From contig JAUYEQ010000647.1 of the NCBI GenBank assembly GCA_030691295.1, positions 1 to 7,606 on the forward strand: a DNA stretch of 7,606 nt. The letters are read 5' to 3'. Positions 1 through 4,621 of the stretch are shown here, in pieces (position 1 is the stretch's first letter; each line of letters starts with the position of its first letter). Position numbers and translations under genes: made by a program. This DNA is from Bacteroidota bacterium. GTDB taxonomy: Bacteria; Bacteroidota; Bacteroidia; Bacteroidales; Prolixibacteraceae. The notes under the pieces were generated by a model, which worked only from the letters and a program-made list of their open reading frames with translations, did not search any database and was not told the origin of the DNA.

Positions 1-3000
1 GCTGTGTAATAGAATCTTCAGACGAACTTGATGATCTCACCGCGATGGGTTTGTCGATCTGCGATGTAAAAACTTTCAGCTTTTTCAGGAGCGAAATTGA
101 CAAATGTGCCTCCACAAACAGCGTTCTCAATTCGTCGTAGGAAATATTCGGATCGATGATTTTGTCGAAAAGCTTGTTTTTCTGGATGAAATGCTGAAAT
201 TCATTCGAACCGATAATTACTGTAATGGGAGCAAGGATGTTGATCTGATTGGCCAAAGTCGGAAATTCGAGGTTGTAAATCAACGTATTTATAAAAGCCA
301 AACCACGGCCTTTTCCGCCAAGAGAACCTCCTGAAAATGAAACAATGTTTTTTTCGTCGAGTACCGAAGTCTCATCAAATGAAAGGATTTTCCCTTTTTT
401 CTTTTCTTCCCGGTATTGCTTGATGGTATCCAGAAAAAATTGCCTCGTCTCGTCCATGTCTTTGAATACGCTGATAGATACCGGGTTAAGCGTTTTTGCC
501 AGTTGAATTTCGCCACGCGCCATCAGCCACAACGAAAACTGGTTTTCGGAAGCGTGCAGGTACAACGATTCGTCGGGCACTTCCTGAAGCAAAGTTTCGA
601 ACTCGCGCAACGATTTTGCCACCCCAACTTTGTTCCCTTCTCTGTCGCGGAAAACAAAATTACCAAAACCCAGATAACTGGTCAGGTAGTGTTTCAGGTC
701 GTTCAGCAGTGTTTCTGAATTTTTGTTGATAAAGGTAACTTCAAGCTCGGTGGCAATTTTTTCGTTTCTGTTTTCCGACGATTGCAAAATGATCGGGAGC
801 TTTGAAATGTGCGATTTAACGTATTTGATAAATTTCACTCCAGCATTTTTGTCCAGTTTTCCAACCCTGTCGAATTCAACATCCGAAATCACACAAAGCA
901 AAAAGTCTTTGTATTTATTAAAAATGGCAGTTGCTTCCTCATAATTGCGGGCGTGCAGTATTTTCGGCCTCGAACGCATTTTGCAAATTTTGTCGAGTTC
1001 GTTTTTTTCCACTTCAGGCAACAATTGCTGCACCTGGCCAAAAACGATGTCGTACAATATCTGCAGGTATTTTGAATAGTAAAGCGGCGAATCTTCAATC
1101 AGTAAAATTACCCTGACAAGGCCGATTTTCGTGTCGTTCTCAACATTCACCTTGTCTTCGGTCGATTTTACGATGGCAAACAGAATCAGCGAATCACCGT
1201 TCCAAACAAAAAGTTTATCGACCGACCGGATGGTTGGAACCAGCTCTTCAAAATATTTTATGTCGCTTTTGTTGTTCAGCAACAAATAAATAGGCAGCGA
1301 TTCTTTTCTGGCCCTGATTTGTTCACTCAAATGAACAGGCGCTTCGCGATCCATTCCGGCCATAAGGATAACCAGATCAAAATGGGTAGTTTCCAGCAAC
1401 ATCAGCGCTTCCTCATCCGAAGAAACTCCGGTAATTCTGGGAACAGAAAAAAGGCTGTACTGATAGGCTTCGCCCATGAATTTCTCAAAAAAGGAGTCTT
1501 CGCTTTCGAGGGTAAAAGCATCGTACAAAGTGGCCACAAATAAAATATGCTTGACCTTGTACTTCATCATGTCGAGATAAATGTACTTATCGATCGACTG
1601 CTGATTGAAGTACAACTGGAGCGGTTTCTTGTTCTTTATCAGTGAATTGCGAAACTCTTCCGGCGGATGGATTACCTGGGCTGGGACGCCTTTCCGGTGA
1701 ATTATTTCACGGCCTTTGTAATTATTGAGGTAGCCGCTGATCAGTTTTCCGATGTTAATCAGCAAATTACGTTCTTCATGAAGGAACAGCTTTTCATCTT
1801 CACTGTGTACTTTTTTCAGGTAAAATATTTCGATCGTTCCTTTTTTATTGTCGATGCTTACAAAATTCTCTTTCTGCACCCATTCTGTTTCCTTAAAGTT
1901 TTCGCTGGTGTACGATTTGCCTTCGAAGCTGATACGGGCGACCGCGTATTTAGGATATTGCCACGATTTGGGAAGCAAATGACATATTTCCTGTAAGGTT
2001 TCATCTGCCGGTTTGCCTTCTTCAATAATTAAAGAAGTTAAGTTAATGGCTTTTAGTTCCTTTAAACGCTCCGTATTTTCGCGTTGCAACTTATTTAAAA
2101 CGTCGCGGGTAGCCGATCCTGCAATCAGGTTTGCAAGATTGACCAGCATATTTCGCTCTTCTTTCAGGAAAGGACCTTCGTCGGCGTCGGGGAATTCCAT
2201 CAGATAATAAACTTCGATCGTGCCCTTTTCCTTTCCGGGAGCTTCAAAGCTTTGAACCATTTTCCATGGGGTTTCCTTAAAACCGGGACTCAAAAAAATC
2301 TTTTTATTGTAATTAATGCGCGCGACCGTATATTCGGGATATTGCAGCGACTCTGGCAGGATGGTGCAAATAACCTGAAGCGACTCTTTCAGCGATTTAC
2401 TATTTTGCAGTATTTCAGAAGTTTTGTTAATTCCCTTTATTTCTTTCAGGCGCTCGGTATTCCTGATAAGCAGTTCCTGCAAAGCCTTCTTTGAGGCAGT
2501 TCCTGAAATCAGGGACGAAAGATTGTCGATCAGGCTACGTTCTTCGATTAAAAAAGGTCCTTCTCCGGCCTCCGGAAATTTCTTCAGGTAATATATTTGA
2601 ATGGCGCCCTTGTTATCATCCGGCGTATCAAATTTTTGTTCTAATTTCCAGGGTGTTTCCCTGAAATTTGGGCTGGTGAAATTTCGTTCTCCGTATTTGA
2701 TGCGGGCCACGGTGTGCCCCGGATATTGCATGGCTTCAGGCAAAAAGGAACAGATTTCCTGCAACAACTCGTTGAGCGACGTGGTTTTTTTCAGTATTTC
2801 GGTGGTACGGTTAATGCTTTTAAGCTCTTTTTGCCGCTCGCCTATATCGATCGCCAGCTTTTCGAGCTGAAATTTAGAGATAATCCCAACCAGCAATGGA
2901 ACGATAATATTTAACGACCACTCGCTTTCGATAATGGCTGTTCCCGATACATGGTTGTTTTCCGGAGAAGAAAGGAACAGTTCGACAGATCCGCTTTTAT

Positions 3001-3298
3001 TGTCGGGCGAATGAAAGTAATGTTTTAAAGCTGAGGTTGTTTCATTAAACTTCTTACTCCTGGACTCTTTACCATTAAATGATATGCGTGCAAAAACCAG
3101 GTTTTCGGCCACCGTTGATTCAAAAATAGCATCACAAACCAGTTGCAGCGACTGATCAAGATTTTTGCCTTTGTCGAGTATTCCAATAATCCGGTTTGTC
3201 AGTTCAGGAAGAATAAACAGTCCGTTCACTTTTAGCGTAATATCATCAGTTCCTGAAGTATCTGAAATTTTTTCCATGGGTTTCAATTTATCACTCAT
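1..3298 (-). CDS. Sensor-fused PEP/pyruvate-binding (PPDK N-terminal-like) protein with four GAF-like units and two receiver-like domains; 3' end cut by window
   Basis: One frame stays open for 1099 codons from the ATG at 3298-3296 to the left edge, so the C-terminus is missing. Residues about 34-545 are four tandem 128-residue GAF-like units, probably ligand-sensing. Residues about 582-715 are a receiver-like fold whose phospho-acceptor position (in FDLVILMAGMD, 640-650) is Met646 instead of Asp. Residues about 730-880 are a second receiver with the acidic pair E735-D736, acceptor D806 (CVISDVEF), a PIILQSS strand and K859; the D736-D806 spacing of 70 suggests an insertion of about 25 residues. 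Residues 989-1002 (SGGSLGGKGRGLAF) and 1086-1096 (AVRSSSSSEDS) are hallmarks of the ATP-grasp nucleotide-binding domain of PEP synthase and pyruvate phosphate dikinase. Whether phosphohistidine and PEP-binding domains follow cannot be seen, so enzymatic activity is unproven. No transmembrane segment or signal peptide is evident, so it is likely cytoplasmic. An alternative start is ATG 3277. The family call is firm; the role as a metabolite- or signal-gated phosphotransfer protein is inferred. Confidence 0.88.
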   Translation of the reverse strand, partial: MSDKLKPMEKISDTSGTDDITLKVNGLFILPELTNRIIGILDKGKNLDQSLQLVCDAIFESTVAENLVFARISFNGKESRSKKFNETTSALKHYFHSPDNKSGSVELFLSSPENNHVSGTAIIESEWSLNIIVPLLVGIISKFQLEKLAIDIGERQKELKSINRTTEILKKTTSLNELLQEICSFLPEAMQYPGHTVARIKYGERNFTSPNFRETPWKLEQKFDTPDDNKGAIQIYYLKKFPEAGEGPFLIEERSLIDNLSSLISGTASKKALQELLIRNTERLKEIKGINKTSEILQNSKSLKESLQVICTILPESLQYPEYTVARINYNKKIFLSPGFKETPWKMVQSFEAPGKEKGTIEVYYLMEFPDADEGPFLKEERNMLVNLANLIAGSATRDVLNKLQRENTERLKELKAINLTSLIIEEGKPADETLQEICHLLPKSWQYPKYAVARISFEGKSYTSENFKETEWVQKENFVSIDNKKGTIEIFYLKKVHSEDEKLFLHEERNLLINIGKLISGYLNNYKGREIIHRKGVPAQVIHPPEEFRNSLIKNKKPLQLYFNQQSIDKYIYLDMMKYKVKHILFVATLYDAFTLESEDSFFEKFMGEAYQYSLFSVPRITGVSSDEEALMLLETTHFDLVILMAGMDREAPVHLSEQIRARKESLPIYLLLNNKSDIKYFEELVPTIRSVDKLFVWNGDSLILFAIVKSTEDKVNVENDTKIGLVRVILLIEDSPLYYSKYLQILYDIVFGQVQQLLPEVEKNELDKICKMRSRPKILHARNYEEATAIFNKYKDFLLCVISDVEFDRVGKLDKNAGVKFIKYVKSHISKLPIILQSSENRNEKIATELEVTFINKNSETLLNDLKHYLTSYLGFGNFVFRDREGNKVGVAKSLREFETLLQEVPDESLYLHASENQFSLWLMARGEIQLAKTLNPVSISVFKDMDETRQFFLDTIKQYREEKKKGKILSFDETSVLDEKNIVSFSGGSLGGKGRGLAFINTLIYNLEFPTLANQINILAPITVIIGSNEFQHFIQKNKLFDKIIDPNISYDELRTLFVEAHLSISLLKKLKVFTSQIDKPIAVRSSSSSEDSITQ
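1664..3199 (-). repeat. Four tandem 384-bp coding repeats (128-residue GAF-like units)
   Basis: The units are 2816-3199 (residues 34-161), 2432-2815 (162-289), 2048-2431 (290-417) and 1664-2047 (418-545). The landmark Ala of the A-R-I strand falls at residues 70, 198, 326 and 454, exactly 128 apart each time, so the units align without gaps. Shared landmarks of the last three are an INxT opening, QEIC/QVIC, LPxxxQYP, VARI, a KET/RET-P/E-W turn, a KG-x-I-x-x-YYL/FYL strand, EGPFL (EKLFL in unit 4), EER and a NTERLKE-type linker. Hand alignment of units 2 and 3 gives about 70 of 128 identical residues. The first unit keeps only the framework and has lost the ETPW and EGPFL-EER parts. The array looks like successive in-frame duplication, with the N-terminal copy the most diverged. 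Confidence 0.9.
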
Positions 3299-3335
3299 CC
3301 AAACAGTACGTTGCTTTCCTGAAATTTGAGTCTGG

Positions 3336-3367
3336 TAAAAGTACAAAAGCAAACGTACAAAGGCAAA
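3336..3367 (-). promoter_or_regulatory. Candidate Bacteroidota promoter for the sensor-PEP/pyruvate-binding gene
   Basis: On the minus strand TTTG (3364-3367) is followed after 20 bases by TACTTTTA (3336-3343). This is close to the Bacteroidota sigma consensus TTTG, about 19-21 bases, TAnnTTTG. Transcription would begin near 3330, leaving a leader of roughly 30 bases before ATG 3298. No Shine-Dalgarno sequence precedes the start (GTACTGTTTGG-ATG), which is usual in this phylum. The call rests on motif match and position only, and the surrounding T-rich sequence offers competing matches. Confidence 0.45.
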
Positions 3368-3368
3368 A
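3341..3368. repeat. 14-bp tandem direct repeat inside the promoter spacer
   Basis: GTACAAAAGCAAAC (3341-3354) is followed directly by GTACAAAGGCAAAA (3355-3368), 12 of 14 bases identical. The pair covers nearly the whole interval between the proposed -7 and -33 elements of the downstream gene. It could be an operator, since a 14-bp period is more than one helical turn but still compatible with tandem binding, or simple low-complexity duplication. Confidence 0.5.
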
Positions 3369-3412
3369 GTGAAAAATTGCAGAATAAATGATTTGGGAAA
3401 GGCAATTCTATT

Positions 3413-3460
3413 CCGTCCGAAAGGAGGTTAATGTATTGTTCCGCTTCATCTTTCGGACGG
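3413..3460. repeat. 11-bp perfect inverted repeat with 26-base loop (REP-like or transcription-ending stem)
   Basis: CCGTCCGAAAG (3413-3423) is exactly complementary to CTTTCGGACGG (3450-3460). The GC-rich arms stand out in an AT-rich spacer. Neither strand has a T-run right after the stem, so it is not a classical intrinsic terminator, although it lies downstream of the reductase-like gene, which has no other obvious one. The long loop and the following CTAAAG segment are reminiscent of repeated extragenic palindromes seen in Bacteroidota; that resemblance is from memory. Confidence 0.6.
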
Positions 3461-3486
3461 CTAAAGTCGTTTGTTTAATCTTTCTA

Positions 3487-3515
3487 CAAATATTTCGCAG
3501 CGCTGCTGCTATTTG
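3487..3515. repeat. Second hairpin in the same spacer
   Basis: Outer arms CAAATA (3487-3492) and TATTTG (3510-3515) flank inner arms GCAGC (3497-3501) and GCTGC (3505-3509) around a three-base loop, with a TTTC bulge on one side. The stem lies 58 bases beyond the reductase-like stop codon (minus-strand direction), and with the inverted repeat at 3413-3460 forms a roughly 100-bp structured block. It may be part of the same repeat element or a 3'-end stem of the upstream transcript. Confidence 0.5.
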
Positions 3516-3572
3516 TTATTCGGTACTTCAATGAGATAAATGCTCAGATAAATAATACGTTATGTATTCAGT

Positions 3573-4406
3573 TCAACAGGAGATATTCGCTTCCTGAAAA
3601 ACCGTAGCATTATGGTTTTCTTGCCTTGCTTTGCCTCCAAAGCGTTGGATCAATTCCTCATAACCATTGAAATATGCATTAAAATTGACTCCATCGACAC
3701 ACAACGACTTTCCATCGGAACAGGTACTTACCCGAAATATACTGTTCAGCCCGCCTTCGTCAGTTTTTCCTGAAAATAGAACTGCCTGCATCGGAACGTT
3801 GTATTTTCGTGTCAGCGAATTGGTTTCTTTAATCAATTTTGGTGATCCAAGAGCAAAAACCTGGTTGATTGTACTTTCTGCTTGTAATGCGCGGACAGCA
3901 TGGCAGATTAAACCTTTTTCGCCCCAACTGCCGTCTTCGGTTAAAATAATCACTTCGTTGGAAATTGCACGTATTTCATTCTCAAGTATAATACCCTCTT
4001 TTGTTTGTGCCGGCAAAACGGTAATTACCCTGTTTCCTGAAGTTCTCAATGAACTTAGAATTGGAAGCATAGCAGCACTACCCAATCCGCGACCAACGCA
4101 CAAAACAGTTCCGAAATTCGCGGTTGCAACCGGAATCCCAAAAGGCCCATTTATCGAGAACAGGCTGGTTCCTTCATACATTCCGGCCAGTTGCTCTGTC
4201 CCATTATTTGTAACCAATACAAAAACGGTAATGGTTTCTCTTTCAATATTCACTTTTGAGACTGTTAACGGAATTCTTGGCCCACTTTCTTCAATCCTTA
4301 AAATAACATATTGCCCCGGTTTTATCTCATTTATTTCTCTTGAAGTCTTAATTTCGAATTTCACCAAATTCTCAGAGACGATCCTTTTTGCTACTATTTT
4401 GTTCAT
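3573..4406 (-). CDS. Degenerate PyrK/NfnA-family FAD/NAD(P)-binding reductase-like protein
   Basis: This complete 277-residue protein has the length and fold order of dihydroorotate dehydrogenase electron-transfer subunit (PyrK) and the small subunit of NADH-dependent ferredoxin-NADP reductase (NfnA/SfnA). An FAD-binding beta-barrel comes first, with KPGQYVILRI at 29-38 and RIPLT at 44-48. A dinucleotide domain follows, with CVGRGLGSAAMLPI at 103-116 and EDGSWGEKG at 157-165, then a C-terminal cluster region at 214-240. Family members carry D-x5-C-x2-C before the final C-V-D-G. Here the gapless equivalents are D216, N221, F224 and C236, so two cysteine ligands are gone. In the dinucleotide loop the usual second Gly is R106 and the usual Pro is A112. 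A [2Fe-2S] cluster is therefore unlikely, although an extra C229 is nearby. No NfnB/GltD-like partner is adjacent on either side in the window. It could be a flavin- or nucleotide-binding regulator or a decaying paralogue. The start is ATG 4406, with no Shine-Dalgarno. Confidence 0.85.
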   Translation of the reverse strand: MNKIVAKRIVSENLVKFEIKTSREINEIKPGQYVILRIEESGPRIPLTVSKVNIERETITVFVLVTNNGTEQLAGMYEGTSLFSINGPFGIPVATANFGTVLCVGRGLGSAAMLPILSSLRTSGNRVITVLPAQTKEGIILENEIRAISNEVIILTEDGSWGEKGLICHAVRALQAESTINQVFALGSPKLIKETNSLTRKYNVPMQAVLFSGKTDEGGLNSIFRVSTCSDGKSLCVDGVNFNAYFNGYEELIQRFGGKARQENHNATVFQEANISC

Positions 4407-4430
4407 TAAATGTAGGTTTTATAAAGGTTT

Positions 4431-4461
4431 TGAAGATAGATTTTATCACCCTCAGAAAAAA
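4431..4461 (-). promoter_or_regulatory. Weak promoter candidate for the reductase-like gene
   Basis: On the minus strand TATCTTCA (4431-4438) fits TAnnTTTG only partly. Nineteen bases upstream lies a T-tract (4456-4463) that could serve as the -33 element. Position is the main support: the preceding gene ends in a strong terminator at 4570-4601, so the reductase-like gene needs its own promoter between there and 4406. The -7 site would lie about 25 bases before the ATG. Confidence 0.3.
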
Positions 4462-4474
4462 AACCTGCTCCCGA

Positions 4475-4498
4475 ATTACGTGAAACCATTACGTGAAA
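4475..4498. repeat. 11-bp exact direct repeat, possible operator
   Basis: ATTACGTGAAA occurs at 4475-4485 and again at 4488-4498, separated by CC (13-bp period). On the transcribed strand it reads TTTCACGTAAT twice. It sits 12-20 bases upstream of the proposed -33 T-tract and about 70-90 bases before the reductase-like start, a typical place for an activator site. It could also be a chance duplication. Confidence 0.5.
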
Positions 4499-4530
4499 GA
4501 CGGAAAGCAATGGGTCTGAAGTTTTCGCAT

Positions 4531-4570
4531 GAGCCTGCGCCGCATTGAGCTTGTCGAAATGCCGAAGCCA
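4531..4570. repeat. REP-like extragenic palindromic segment
   Basis: GCATT (4542-4546) and AATGC (4558-4562) flank GAGCTTGTCGA, giving on the minus strand GCATTTCGACAAGCTCAATGC-type sequence. The core TTCGACAAGCTCA strongly resembles intergenic repeats common in bacterial genomes, including Bacteroidota, often associated with REP-associated tyrosine transposases. Only one copy is in the window, so its repeated nature cannot be shown here. It lies directly downstream of the receptor terminator. Confidence 0.4.
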
Positions 4571-4601
4571 AAAAAGGGGCTCCCTTGCGGAAACCCCTTT
4601 T
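4570..4601 (-). terminator. Intrinsic terminator of the TonB-dependent receptor gene
   Basis: On the minus strand the stem is AAAAGGGG paired with CCCCTTTT, extended by an inner TTCC/GGGA helix (one T-G pair) capped by a GCAA tetraloop, with six T residues at the 3' side. It starts 20 bases after the receptor stop codon. The A-run on the other arm gives four T residues on the plus strand, so weak bidirectional function is possible. Confidence 0.9.
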
Positions 4602-4621
4602 CTATAGTAATTCAAATTCGG

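Noticed and set aside
289..516. 75-codon minus-strand frame inside the sensor-PEP/pyruvate-binding gene
   Set aside because: It is a frame-shifted shadow of that gene. The true frame there encodes the SGGSLGGKGRG nucleotide-binding motif.
1664..3199. A possible CRISPR or satellite array
   Set aside because: The 384-bp units are diverged coding repeats in one open frame, with no short identical repeats or unique spacers.
3275..3277. Alternative start codon (ATG 3277) for the sensor gene
   Set aside because: It is in frame, seven codons downstream, and cannot be excluded. The upstream ATG at 3298 is preferred because it fits the promoter position and nothing argues against it; neither has a Shine-Dalgarno.
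3554..3568. AATAC/GTATT inverted repeat just beyond the reductase-like stop codon
   Set aside because: A 5-bp AT-rich stem is too weak for a terminator and is expected by chance in such sequence.
3667..4548. 293-codon open frame on the plus strand opposite the reductase-like gene
   Set aside because: It is antisense to a protein with clear family motifs, its product has no recognisable domain, and it runs into the intergenic REP-like region.
4406..4615. 69-codon minus-strand frame just upstream of the reductase-like gene
   Set aside because: It begins inside the spacer before the terminator stem and reads through the terminator, the REP-like segment and the direct repeat. These are non-coding features, and the product has no recognisable motif.
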